A DNA stretch of 64,000 bases from Victivallis lenta (lineage in GTDB: Bacteria; Verrucomicrobiota; Lentisphaeria; Victivallales; Victivallaceae). Below, in pieces: positions 44,201-52,086 of the stretch; within the stretch, counting starts at the first letter, position 1; each line of letters starts with the position of its first letter. The notes beneath the pieces are model-generated. The model made no database searches, was not told where the DNA came from, and was given only the letters and a program-made list of their open reading frames with translations. The stretch lies in NCBI RefSeq assembly GCF_009695545.1, contig NZ_VUNS01000022.1, positions 1 through 64,000 of the forward strand. The letters are read 5' to 3'. The translations under genes and the position numbers were made by a program.

Positions 44201-44692
44201 GCGGTTCGCCGCATCTCCACGCCCTGCAAATGAAGCTCCGACCTCTAATCCGGCGGGCAACATACCACTCGGCAATCCGGAACGGATGTTGCTGACTCCG
44301 TCAAAGACGGCAATCCCCTGCGCGGTCCGTGCCAACTCGCCAAATCGCTCGGTCGCAGTTTTGTCAGTCATGGACACGCTTCCGGTAATTTGCGATGAAA
44401 AGTCACGCATGGCATTTTCTGTTAATTTTTCAGGATTTGCGGGAACAGGTTCACTCGCCGCGCCTCCGGCAGCAAGTGTTTCCGGCACGCTCATATTCTT
44501 GATCTCCGGGGGAGAAAAATTACTTATATCCACCGTGATTTCGCTCGGAGCGACCACTTGCGGCGGGGGGCTCTTCAGTAACAGGAACACCCCGAGAATC
44601 AGGATGTTAAATGTCAGAGCCACCGCGATTTCCCACGGCACTCTTTTAAGCAGCTTATTTTTCCTGATAAATTTGCCCATTTCTCCATACAA
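41258..44692 (-). CDS. TonB-like membrane anchor fused to squalene-cyclase-like repeats
   Basis: 1144 residues. A basic cytoplasmic start (FIRKNKLLKRVPWE) leads to one membrane segment (IAVALTFNILILGVFLLL) and then a proline stretch (KSPPPQVVAPSEITVDIS), the layout of a TonB energy transducer, although the usual TonB membrane histidine is not present. Residues about 180-520 are prenyltransferase/squalene-cyclase-type alpha-alpha repeats (ALKYLASVQNRNGSWGSK; NSDGSWSLPGGD), which also form thioester-type toroids in other proteins. The remainder holds two or three beta-rich modules of unknown kind. It diverges from the Exb array and shares an operon with a TPR gene, so I infer it is the partner of ExbB/ExbD. 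A shorter start at 44680 is possible. Confidence 0.75.
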   Translation of the reverse strand: MYGEMGKFIRKNKLLKRVPWEIAVALTFNILILGVFLLLKSPPPQVVAPSEITVDISNFSPPEIKNMSVPETLAAGGAASEPVPANPEKLTENAMRDFSSQITGSVSMTDKTATERFGELARTAQGIAVFDGVSNIRSGLPSGMLPAGLEVGASFAGRGDAANRSRLLRRHGGNVQTESAVEKALKYLASVQNRNGSWGSKESFATGDAAALSSLALLAFFSHGENFQSKQYGDHIRRGCDFLVELSNTQNIEYAGNGFGHAILTYALAEGYAVSGSLSLRHALEARLKFIISRQNSFGSFALNYDNTPMAPPTADQLEDPLFKEIVIGEPGCDLSLLGWHIQALTAAHNAGVRPDGLDKALSLATEALVKIHQADKGGFSQGINLKRFGANDNMNPVGLLGLQLLNSGNSLPARRAEKILHEVAPPKWKNSGRFPLYRWYYQTQALFQTEKGRGKRWEEWNENLKKELLAAQNSDGSWSLPGGDASFRVKGRTDLTVYGSSLCALMLQVYYRYLPSYSIAENSTAASRADDYDIGGAGLITRLPGGADPLAGVILGLGENEFEPIAFGRFDGRPADNALTQIEDEFSKLASMRSTVAIRKTEDWPQTLQPNQRLALFLDELIPRSFKGHLRLTLGMVGSVKEAFDEHQSLEAVINGKRLYNSILLRNKQLVEIVIPSDVMQPFGNILQLRNNGKAVLAFDAARITAINKVGGRLYLLAEDAAELQPSIRPLFAAKEPDAPVICNLDWTSKNHQLMTAVETYDPKKIYIASYTASGSEHMGNEYQRHYLQQTGREIVDWISGGGSGVKLRNISRSSRFYDSVFGTEYPALSALRQVAKLFDGTPHKLAAQYYPKYDDKPQLFGNAAAAYNAPGVATVVVTKRFLFPEEGEVVAIVPWNGATEIIIEKGFLPENSPFTWLAAKVQSESRSINIENNIFRYSCPFPELTVIRLIKKGAKEPTRPPVVRRDIWPQIQFDYTSPKNTLREKALKKHSFRLGGYAAAYGQNASFSRIPVTKEEKFTPGNKESIVITHRVNADVPGRFDSVYLALGQAPEEALYLSFWVFPRASGVKKDERYPWTQMRFALDKKCFSVSLSIDRWQQVFIPLDGIIPSWQYLRILGPGRTLEKNLQSISYEINDISVWCK

Positions 44693-44696
44693 TAGC

Positions 44697-44724
44697 TTGA
44701 AAAGTTGATTTTTCCACCTACCTT
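44697..44724 (+). promoter_or_regulatory. Candidate promoter of the TPR/Exb array
   Basis: TTGAAA (44697-44702) and TACCTT (44719-44724) are 16 bp apart in the narrow divergent gap. The predicted start near 44731 fits the chosen ATG at 44761 better than an ATG at 44728. Confidence 0.35.
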
Positions 44725-44760
44725 AAGATGGAAAATGACTGCAAATTATGGAGAATGGCG

Positions 44761-46584
44761 ATGTTTTCCGGAAAAATCCGCTTGGCCACGCTTACCGTAT
44801 TGCTCCTGAATGGTTCTCTGTTTGCCGTTCCTGATTGGGAAACTGCGGCGGAGCTGCGTAAAAACAACGAAATCGACAAAGCCGAAACCACCCTGAAGAA
44901 ATATTCCTCCCCTGCCGGATTTGAACAACTCAAACCTGCCGAAAAGATCGAATTTCTACGCGGATTGCTGGAACTGGCGCATATCCGGGCCTTGAACGAC
45001 GATGTAGTTGGCTCGCTCGCGCTCTTGAACTGGGCAGAGGGACGCTCCGATCCTTATCAACGTTCCATTGCCTGCGTCAAATATGCCGAAATCCTGCTTG
45101 ATCTCGGCGAATTCGAACGTGCCAGAGGATATCTCGCCAACGCGGATGAATTGATTAAAACTCGTGCCACAAAGAAGGACACTGGAGCTGCCATCGGTCA
45201 GGGCGGTGAAAAAGTCGACACCGGCGGCGCCTGGCGTGAGCTTCGCGATGAATCGGATGCCCTGAAAGCCGACATTGAATCCGAAGAGATGAAAAACAAA
45301 TTCGGTGCAACTTACGGCAGTTATGTCAAACTCAGGAGGTTGCAACAGGTTGTCAAACGTGCCCGCATTCCGCGTTACCGCCAAGAAGCGATGAGGGTCG
45401 CCGATGAAATCATCGCCACCGATCCGGCCAGTCAATTCGCGGTGGCGGCGGAATACCTCAAAGGCGAACTCATGGCCTCCCGCCTGACCGAGAACTCGGA
45501 CAAAAAAGAAATCAGAAAAGCCAAAGACTACCTCGAAAAGTTCGTCAAAGCCCAACCCGAAGGGCTCTATCGCGGCGAAGCGCTGATGCTGTTGGGCAAA
45601 ATCTCTCTTGAAATCGAGTGGAACGCAAAAGATGCGGAAAAGTATTACAATCAGGCACTGGACTACTTCCGCAAAGCCAGAGAAAAACGCGACGCCCTTA
45701 GCCTGTATGCCGCCATCAATGATGACCTCAAAAAGCAAGCGGAACCTACACAGAAGCCGACCTCGCTGAACGAATGGATGCGCACAATCTACCATGACGA
45801 AGATCCTCTGAAGCTCTATAATACCGCCAGCGCACCGGTTTGGTATATCGACAACAAAGAGAAAGAATGTGTTTATGCCTGTGGATTTCTCGCTTTTGCG
45901 GCGGGGAAATATGACGCGGCGAAAGAATGCTGGGAAAGAGTGAAAGATTTATCCCCGGATGATGCACAGATTCATCCTTTGCTGCCGACAACGGTTTACA
46001 AGCGATTGACCAAGGCGTGCCGTTTACAGGCAATGATGTATTGGCCGGAAGAAAAGGCAAACATAAAAAATGCGGATATGCGACTGATGCTTCAACATGC
46101 CGAATATTTGGCGTTGCTTGAAAAATGGTCAGAATCAGCAGTTTTCCTTGAAAAACTGAAGAAAAGATGTCGGACAGATGATGAACTGGCCGTTGTCCTG
46201 GTTGGTTTGGCCACGGTTCATACATATTGGTTTAACGATCCTTCCTTCACCTATGCGTTTTCCTGTTATAAGACGGTTGTTGAGAATAAAAAATTGTATG
46301 GAACTTCCATTCATGGCCGAGCTGTGAAAGAGAATGGAAAATTGTGGCTGTCCGTGGCTCATCAGCAAAAGAAAGCGCTGCCTTTCTTTCTTCAATATCA
46401 GAAGATGTATAAAAACGGGCGTTATTTTCGTGAAGTTCGGTTCATGGAAGCAAAGTGTCATCTTGCGGCGGGGAGGCTTGATTTGGCGAAAAAAATTTAT
46501 GAGACATTAAAGGGAGGAAGTGATTCATATGAACATTTTCTGCTGTCACGAATTAAAAAGTACGAAAACGACAGGAAGAAATAA
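44761..46584 (+). CDS. Exported TPR-repeat protein, first gene of the Exb array operon
   Basis: 607 residues with the signal peptide FSGKIRLATLTVLLLNGSLFA and TPR-like helices (ALMLLGKISLEIEWNAKDAEKY, FLAFAAGKYDAAKECWERV). ATG 44761 is chosen because GGAG at 44750-44753 fits it and the signal peptide begins there. Residues 425-455 (from MMYWPEEKANIKN) are the segment that reappears fused to ExbB fragments at 49091 and 51973, which shows that this gene lay next to the duplicated unit. The last 150 residues are missing from those copies. It probably forms part of the periplasmic machinery of the system. Confidence 0.85.
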   Translation: MFSGKIRLATLTVLLLNGSLFAVPDWETAAELRKNNEIDKAETTLKKYSSPAGFEQLKPAEKIEFLRGLLELAHIRALNDDVVGSLALLNWAEGRSDPYQRSIACVKYAEILLDLGEFERARGYLANADELIKTRATKKDTGAAIGQGGEKVDTGGAWRELRDESDALKADIESEEMKNKFGATYGSYVKLRRLQQVVKRARIPRYRQEAMRVADEIIATDPASQFAVAAEYLKGELMASRLTENSDKKEIRKAKDYLEKFVKAQPEGLYRGEALMLLGKISLEIEWNAKDAEKYYNQALDYFRKAREKRDALSLYAAINDDLKKQAEPTQKPTSLNEWMRTIYHDEDPLKLYNTASAPVWYIDNKEKECVYACGFLAFAAGKYDAAKECWERVKDLSPDDAQIHPLLPTTVYKRLTKACRLQAMMYWPEEKANIKNADMRLMLQHAEYLALLEKWSESAVFLEKLKKRCRTDDELAVVLVGLATVHTYWFNDPSFTYAFSCYKTVVENKKLYGTSIHGRAVKENGKLWLSVAHQQKKALPFFLQYQKMYKNGRYFREVRFMEAKCHLAAGRLDLAKKIYETLKGGSDSYEHFLLSRIKKYENDRKK

Positions 46585-46599
46585 AAGGGAAAAAGACAA

Positions 46600-48141
46600 A
46601 TGTACCATCAGTTGCTGAAGCGAACCTTTTTTCTGATGACACTATGCGGAAGTGTTATGCTATCTGCCGGAGATGATGCGTGGAGCAAGAGCGGCAGCCA
46701 TTACTCATACACCCGAACAGGAAAAATAGCACCGGAATCTCTTCCTGATGGTGGCATTAAATATACTTTTTCTCTTGGATGTCCAGAATATCCTTTTGAT
46801 GCCGGAACTGGAAGTTGTACCCCCGGCGATCTTGAATATAGTGGTGGAGCAACCAGCGGTTCGGCAAGCGGAGTGACTGGAACTGTCGAATATGGCAAAG
46901 ATGAGTTACCTACCTCTGACACCAGTATGTCGATGTCAGGAAAACTCATCCCACCAGAGGGAGCGGAAGGTTCACAGCCCACATGGAGTGCCTCTGCAAC
47001 GCTTCAATCTCCATTCTGGCTGGAAGCTTCACCGTCAAATATGGTTAAAGCCGGTACGGCAGTAACCATTACTGCTAAAGGCGATCCCACTGAATCTACT
47101 TGGACAATCGATGGTACAGATTGGAAAGATCATTCTCAATCTAACAGTAAACCATACAAAACTTCATCTATCACCTTGAATCGTAATATGTGGGATAAAC
47201 TGAAATGGACGCCCAATCCCCTACCGACCGATTATCTCTTCCCGCCCGCCGGAACGTATTCGATTTCAGCGACCACCACTGAAGAAGGAAGTGCCAGGTC
47301 GGCTGGGATAACAGTGACAGTGGTGGAATTAACTTCTCTCTCGGTTGTTGCCGGAGCAACACAGACCAATGTGACTAATACAGCCAACTCCAATAATTGG
47401 GCTGCCGTCAAAGGTAATGATTATATTGTTGTTAAAGCGAATATTTCACCGAGTATTCCAGAAGATAAAGTTCCGTCTGACCTAATTCAGTGGACAGGAG
47501 GCGAAGCAATTGCGGGACAGCCTTTGCATAGAAGAGTGTCCAAGGCAACATCGCAGAAAACTACAGTGAAAGCGACCTGCGGAAATGTGGAGAAAGAAGT
47601 TGACCTGTGGGTAATTTGGGCAAATATCACCATCCATACATCAGGGAAGCAACCTTCTGACGCGAAACAATTAGGCTCAGAGCATGGAGGCACAAATCTT
47701 GGTCCGTATGAAAGTTCAACACGGGTTGGAGCATCAATGACATTAGAGGCCACATTGACTCCCAGTGGAATCAATGGAATAGTCAAGACAGGGTGGAAAA
47801 TAAAAAGGTCCCTTAATTATAGAGATTGGCGCGATGGCATAAAGACTGAGGCGACAAATCAAAATGATGACAGCTATTCTTCATGGGTTGTAGACATTCC
47901 TACAACTTCGGACAAAATATACGATACAGATGCCCCCAATCATACTAAAACATTTATTAACTTTGCAGAATCACATAACAATTTCGTTCAGTGGATAGAA
48001 TGGAATAGCGACAGAGCTTCAGATGATGCAAATTGGTCTGTAGAATATAAATATACAAATGCAGGAGGGGTGTATACGAAAATCTACAATCGCATTAGCA
48101 CAAACCATATTACGATTCCGCAAAATCCCACAAACCCATAA
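46600..48141 (+). CDS. Array secreted protein, copy 1 (tail variant 1)
   Basis: 513 residues. The signal peptide is LLKRTFFLMTLCGSVMLSA, cleaved before GDDAWS. Residues 24-243 are the conserved head, with two cysteines (61 and 73, in FSLGCPEYPF and GSCTPGDL) likely paired, and an Ig-like beta segment (ATLQSPFWLEASPS to SAGITVTVVE). From about residue 244 the tail is unlike those of copies 2 and 3: Ig-like strands, then a Trp-rich end (NNFVQWIEWNSDRASDDANW). No HExxH motif is present, so this tail differs in kind or is inactive. It lies 15 bp after the TPR gene. The tail is AT-richer than the head. Function unknown; inferred to be a secreted effector or surface protein. Confidence 0.8.
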   Translation: MYHQLLKRTFFLMTLCGSVMLSAGDDAWSKSGSHYSYTRTGKIAPESLPDGGIKYTFSLGCPEYPFDAGTGSCTPGDLEYSGGATSGSASGVTGTVEYGKDELPTSDTSMSMSGKLIPPEGAEGSQPTWSASATLQSPFWLEASPSNMVKAGTAVTITAKGDPTESTWTIDGTDWKDHSQSNSKPYKTSSITLNRNMWDKLKWTPNPLPTDYLFPPAGTYSISATTTEEGSARSAGITVTVVELTSLSVVAGATQTNVTNTANSNNWAAVKGNDYIVVKANISPSIPEDKVPSDLIQWTGGEAIAGQPLHRRVSKATSQKTTVKATCGNVEKEVDLWVIWANITIHTSGKQPSDAKQLGSEHGGTNLGPYESSTRVGASMTLEATLTPSGINGIVKTGWKIKRSLNYRDWRDGIKTEATNQNDDSYSSWVVDIPTTSDKIYDTDAPNHTKTFINFAESHNNFVQWIEWNSDRASDDANWSVEYKYTNAGGVYTKIYNRISTNHITIPQNPTNP

Positions 48142-48157
48142 AACGGTAGAGGTTGTC

Positions 48158-48694
48158 ATGAATTTTAAACATTTTTTAATCACATTGTTCTTGTTTTCTT
48201 TCCTTTTTGCCGGAAATATACAAATATGTGGAGGTAATATGATATCAGAGGATAGCAATCTTGCCATTATCAAACAGCGCCAAGCGACAATAGATCAATT
48301 GATCAATAATTTTAAAATATCAAAAGACCGAGAATACAAAATTAGCATATTGTACACACTAGGGGAACTGCGAGCGGAAGTGGCTGTCCCACTCTTAATA
48401 GAAAATCTTACTTACGGTATTGACGACAGCACCAAACGACTGCCCAAATATCCAAATCCGGCCGCAAAAGCTTTAGAAAAAATAGGGATTCCAAGTATTC
48501 AACCTGTATTAGAGTTCATTAAAAGTAACACCAATGACTTCAAATTAGCACTGGCATGTGATACCCTCGTGGGTATAGATGGTTATGATTTAGCAGTATT
48601 CTTTTTAAAGAAAGAAATAAGCAAAACGAGAGACCCACAACATTTGGATAATCTCAATAAAGCCGTAAAAATAATAAGTAAGCAAAAATTATAA
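48158..48694 (+). CDS. Exported HEAT-like partner protein of copy 1
   Basis: 178 residues. The start MNFKHFLITLFLFSFLFAGN is a signal peptide; GAGG lies six bases before ATG 48158. The mature part is helical and reads like two or three HEAT/Armadillo units (YKISILYTLGELRAEVAVPL, NPAAKALEKIGIPSIQPVLE). The gene begins 16 bp after variant 1 and is the only partner of that copy. Helical exported proteins directly following a variable secreted protein suggest an immunity or chaperone role, by analogy to polymorphic toxin loci. Not similar in detail to the partners of copies 2 and 3. Confidence 0.7.
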   Translation: MNFKHFLITLFLFSFLFAGNIQICGGNMISEDSNLAIIKQRQATIDQLINNFKISKDREYKISILYTLGELRAEVAVPLLIENLTYGIDDSTKRLPKYPNPAAKALEKIGIPSIQPVLEFIKSNTNDFKLALACDTLVGIDGYDLAVFFLKKEISKTRDPQHLDNLNKAVKIISKQKL

Positions 48695-48766
48695 AGCTAG
48701 AAATCATGTCGCCCCCCAAATAGGTGTACTAATTCAAAATACAAGAGTGCTACCTCGCTCAAATAA

Positions 48767-49189
48767 ATGTACAACGTCATCTTCAACAGTGGTTTCATCG
48801 GCCTTTTGATCTGGTTGTTACTGTTTGCCGCCTCGACGACAGCAGTAGCTTTGATCATTCGTTGCATATGGATTCTGCGGCAAAAGCGATTCGGCTTTGC
48901 CACAAAATTGATGCCGCTGTTGAAGGCCGGAGATTGGGATGACGCATATGCGTTCTGTGAGGCGAATCCTACAGTGACAATGCGAATTGCCGGTACGATT
49001 TTACTTACTGCTCATTCCAAAAACAAAACGCAGCGGCAGGAATTGGCAGTTGTGATGTTGGACAAAGAAGTTCGGGCAATATTGCGATGGATGATGTATT
49101 GGCCGGAAGAAAAGGCAAGCATAAAAAATGCGGATATGCGACTGATGCTTCAGCATGCCGAATATTTGGCATTGCTTGAAAAGAAGTAA
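48767..49189 (+). pseudogene. ExbB N-terminus fused to a TPR-gene fragment, copy 1
   Basis: The frame of 140 codons has residues 1-108 matching the full ExbB at 55341 (first membrane helix and cytoplasmic region, ending RAILRW) and then residues from MMYWPEEKASIKN to EYLALLEKK that match the TPR gene at 46033 onwards. The switch is at 49091. The second and third membrane helices of ExbB are lost, so it cannot form the pentameric channel. The fragment is the scar of a tandem duplication. It stays open and retains a start codon, so a small one-helix product could still be made. Confidence 0.85.
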
Positions 49190-49204
49190 AGGGGAAGAAG
49201 ACAA

Positions 49205-50833
49205 ATGTACCATCAGTTGCTGAAGCGAACCTTTTTTCTGATGACACTATGCGGAAGTGTTATGCTATCTGCCGGAGATGATGCGTGGAGCAAGAGCGGC
49301 AGCCATTACTCATACACCCGAACAGGAAAAATAGCACCGGAATCCCTTCCGGATGGCGGCATTAAATATACTTTCTCTCTTGGCTGCCCGGAATATCCTT
49401 TTGATGCCGGAACTGGAAGCTGTACCCCCGGCGACCTTAAATACAGCGGCAATGCAACCCGCGGTCCGGCAAGTGGAGTGACAGGAACTGTCGAATATGG
49501 CAAAGATGAGCTACCTACCTCTGACACCAGTATGTCGATGTCAGGAAAACTCATCCCACCAGAGGGAGCGGAAGGTTCACAGCCCACATGGAGTGCCTCT
49601 GCAACGCTTCAATCTCCATTCTGGCTGGAAGCCTCGCCGTCTGACATAGTTAAAGCCGGTACAGCAGTAACCGTTACTGCTAAAGGTGATCCCACTGAAT
49701 CTACTTGGACAATCGATAGTACAGATTGGAAAGATCATTCTCAATCTAACAGTGAACCATACAAAACTTCATCTATCACCTTGAATCGTAATATGTGGGA
49801 TAAATTGAAATGGACACCCAATCCCGTCCCCAATGGTTATTTGTTCCCACCTGCTGGTACATATACTGTCGCAGCAACCACCACAGAAGAGAAAAATGCC
49901 AGATCAGCTGATATTACTGTGACAGTAGTTGATGTCATCTTCGTTACTCCATCAGGCGATCCCGTAACCAATCCCTCAAGTAGTAATGAATTCGTTTTCA
50001 ATAATGCCGCTTCCGGGGTACTGACGATTACTTTAGCCGTAAAAGTATCACCAGCCGGAGCCATTGATTTGGTCAAAGACAACGCTGTGTTTGAAGTAGA
50101 TGATATTACTGGTTCTACCAAAACTTGGCATGCTAATAACCCAAACGGCAAAGCTACAGTTTCCGGTGATCAGTTGACTGCAACAGTTACTTTTACGGGA
50201 CTTCCCGCCAGTAACGACAGCTTTGGTAAGAAAACTGCAAAAATCACCTGTTCCGGTAACGGATTGAGTTTTGAGAAGACCACTGATTATGAAGTGTTTT
50301 ACAGGGCTACTGCAACTAACCATCCGACTTGTGCAAGTTGTGCGGGATGCCCCAATTGGTTTTATTATTACAAAAATGCATCCGGTGGAGGCTCATATAA
50401 ATATAAGTCATCAGGACGATCTCAAAGTCTATCTGCTGGTGGAGATTCTACTGTTGAAATTGCTGATGAAGCATATGCAGGTGATGAATATATAACTACA
50501 TCCATAGTTAACGGGCAACTAGTTGCAACAGGTTGGTCATCCACGATAAAATATTACCCTGTCTTTTGCGGAGTGTTAGCACATGAACGACAACATGCGA
50601 ATCAACAAACAAATGCAGGCCCCCCCACAGATCGTGATTCTGATCGCTTATCTAATACATTTGAATCGAATACAAGTCAGACAAATCCAGATGATGCAGA
50701 AAGCGCAAGTGGCGTTTTGGGGGGTGGCTGGTATGATCGAGAAGTTTATGCGGGCGGTCCTGTTGAACAAGCAGGTATCGCAAGTGCTGATAAATCTAAA
50801 GATTGGGCTTATCCTGGTTCAAATTCTCAATAG
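49205..50833 (+). CDS. Array secreted protein, copy 2 (HERQH tail)
   Basis: 542 residues with the same signal peptide and head as copy 1 up to about residue 243. The tail has Ig-like strands, a CASCAGCPNWFYYY cysteine cluster, and near residue 460 the zinc-peptidase-like VLAHERQHANQQ (HExxH). DRDSDRLSNTFESNTSQT resembles a calcium-binding thrombospondin type 3 repeat and is followed by TNPDDAESASG. I infer a metal-dependent, calcium-stabilised hydrolytic or autoprocessing module, though only the motif is seen. Copy 2's head carries several silent and a few amino acid differences from copies 1 and 3 (LKYSGNATRGPAS). Confidence 0.8.
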   Translation: MYHQLLKRTFFLMTLCGSVMLSAGDDAWSKSGSHYSYTRTGKIAPESLPDGGIKYTFSLGCPEYPFDAGTGSCTPGDLKYSGNATRGPASGVTGTVEYGKDELPTSDTSMSMSGKLIPPEGAEGSQPTWSASATLQSPFWLEASPSDIVKAGTAVTVTAKGDPTESTWTIDSTDWKDHSQSNSEPYKTSSITLNRNMWDKLKWTPNPVPNGYLFPPAGTYTVAATTTEEKNARSADITVTVVDVIFVTPSGDPVTNPSSSNEFVFNNAASGVLTITLAVKVSPAGAIDLVKDNAVFEVDDITGSTKTWHANNPNGKATVSGDQLTATVTFTGLPASNDSFGKKTAKITCSGNGLSFEKTTDYEVFYRATATNHPTCASCAGCPNWFYYYKNASGGGSYKYKSSGRSQSLSAGGDSTVEIADEAYAGDEYITTSIVNGQLVATGWSSTIKYYPVFCGVLAHERQHANQQTNAGPPTDRDSDRLSNTFESNTSQTNPDDAESASGVLGGGWYDREVYAGGPVEQAGIASADKSKDWAYPGSNSQ

Positions 50834-50853
50834 TTATGACAAGGAGCCAACAA

Positions 50854-51648
50854 ATGAGAAGTAACATGCATATGGTATATATTGTTGGGTTATTATGTTT
50901 ATCCATCAATCTTTTTGCTAATAGACAGGCAATTATAGGAGAGAATGCAAAAGATTACTCTATTGTATCAACAATATTATGGAAAGATTTAGCAATCACA
51001 AAAGATGATCAAAACGAGTTACTGAGAATCTCTAAAACAGATCATGATGACGTAGCCTCATATGCTTTGATTGTTGCAGCAACACGTGAGGTGCCAAACC
51101 TTAATGCCATATTACAATCTGCGGCACGAAACGGAGGAAACACGTCCCTTATCGCCAAACATTTTTTCGAATTAAAAGAAAAAGGGGAAATTTTAGAACA
51201 ACTGGAAAAAGAATTACATAACAAACCTCTTTCGTTGTATTCCGCTCCAACTCCTGACGACTTCTATCGCGATATGATTGTGTTTCGGTTGTTATTATCT
51301 GCCAGATCGAAAAACACCGAGCCTGTTATTCCTCCAGGTATTTTATTTGAGGCTAATCAATCCGCATTGTTGAAATACGGCTGGCAACCCGAAAGAAAGG
51401 CTTTTAATTATATTTTCCAATTGCTGTTGAAGGAACCTAAGAGATCAGATAAAACAGTTCATTTAATCTTTGCACTATCTGCGTACTCGAAAGTTTTTTT
51501 TGATGAAGCAACTAATGCTATAGCAACTTCCAATATTCCTTTGATTACAAAGCAATATTTAATTGACTATCTTATGCAAAATAAATATCGGCTGTCAAAA
51601 GAGCAAATAGATAAACTTAAAAAACTTCAGATGCAATTACAACAATAA
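50854..51648 (+). CDS. Exported helical partner protein of copy 2
   Basis: 264 residues. I start it at ATG 50854, where AAGGAG lies eight bases upstream; the signal sequence is VYIVGLLCLSINLFANRQ. The mature protein is helical (ASYALIVAATREVPNLNAIL, KHFFELKEKGEILEQLEKEL) and ends in a charged helix, with no cysteine. It begins 20 bp after the HERQH protein and its stop abuts the ATG of the ExbB fragment. Not recognisably similar to the partner at 48158, as expected if each partner is matched to its own tail. Confidence 0.7.
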   Translation: MRSNMHMVYIVGLLCLSINLFANRQAIIGENAKDYSIVSTILWKDLAITKDDQNELLRISKTDHDDVASYALIVAATREVPNLNAILQSAARNGGNTSLIAKHFFELKEKGEILEQLEKELHNKPLSLYSAPTPDDFYRDMIVFRLLLSARSKNTEPVIPPGILFEANQSALLKYGWQPERKAFNYIFQLLLKEPKRSDKTVHLIFALSAYSKVFFDEATNAIATSNIPLITKQYLIDYLMQNKYRLSKEQIDKLKKLQMQLQQ

Positions 51649-52071
51649 ATGTACAACGTCATCTTCAACAGTGGTTTCATCGGCCTTTTGATCTGGCTGT
51701 TGCTGTTTATTACCTCGACCGCAGCAGTAGCTTTTATTATTCGTTGTGCTTGGATCTTGCGGCGAAAGCGGTTCGCTTCCCCTGTAAAATTGATGCCTCT
51801 GTTAAAGGCAGGGAAATGGGATGACGCATATGCGTTCTGTGAGGAGAATCCTACTGTGACAATGCGAATTGCCGGTACGATTTTACTTACTGCCCATTCC
51901 AAAAACAAAACGCAACGGCAGGAATTGGCAGTTGTGATGTTGGACAAAGAAGTTCGGGCAATATTGCGATGGATGATGTATTGGCCGGAAGAAAAGGCAA
52001 GCATAAAAAATGCGGATATGCGACTGATGCTTCAGCATGCCGAATATTTGGCATTGCTTGAAAAGAAGTAA
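51649..52071 (+). pseudogene. ExbB N-terminus fused to a TPR-gene fragment, copy 2
   Basis: This is almost identical in the last 250 bp to the fragment at 48767, with the same switch from ExbB to TPR sequence (at 51973) and the same end LALLEKK. Its N-terminal part (FITSTAAVAFIIRCAWILRR) is closer to the intact ExbB at 55341 than to the first fragment. The shared scar shows that a single rearranged unit was later copied as a block. Confidence 0.85.
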
Positions 52072-52086
52072 AGGGGAAGAAGACAA

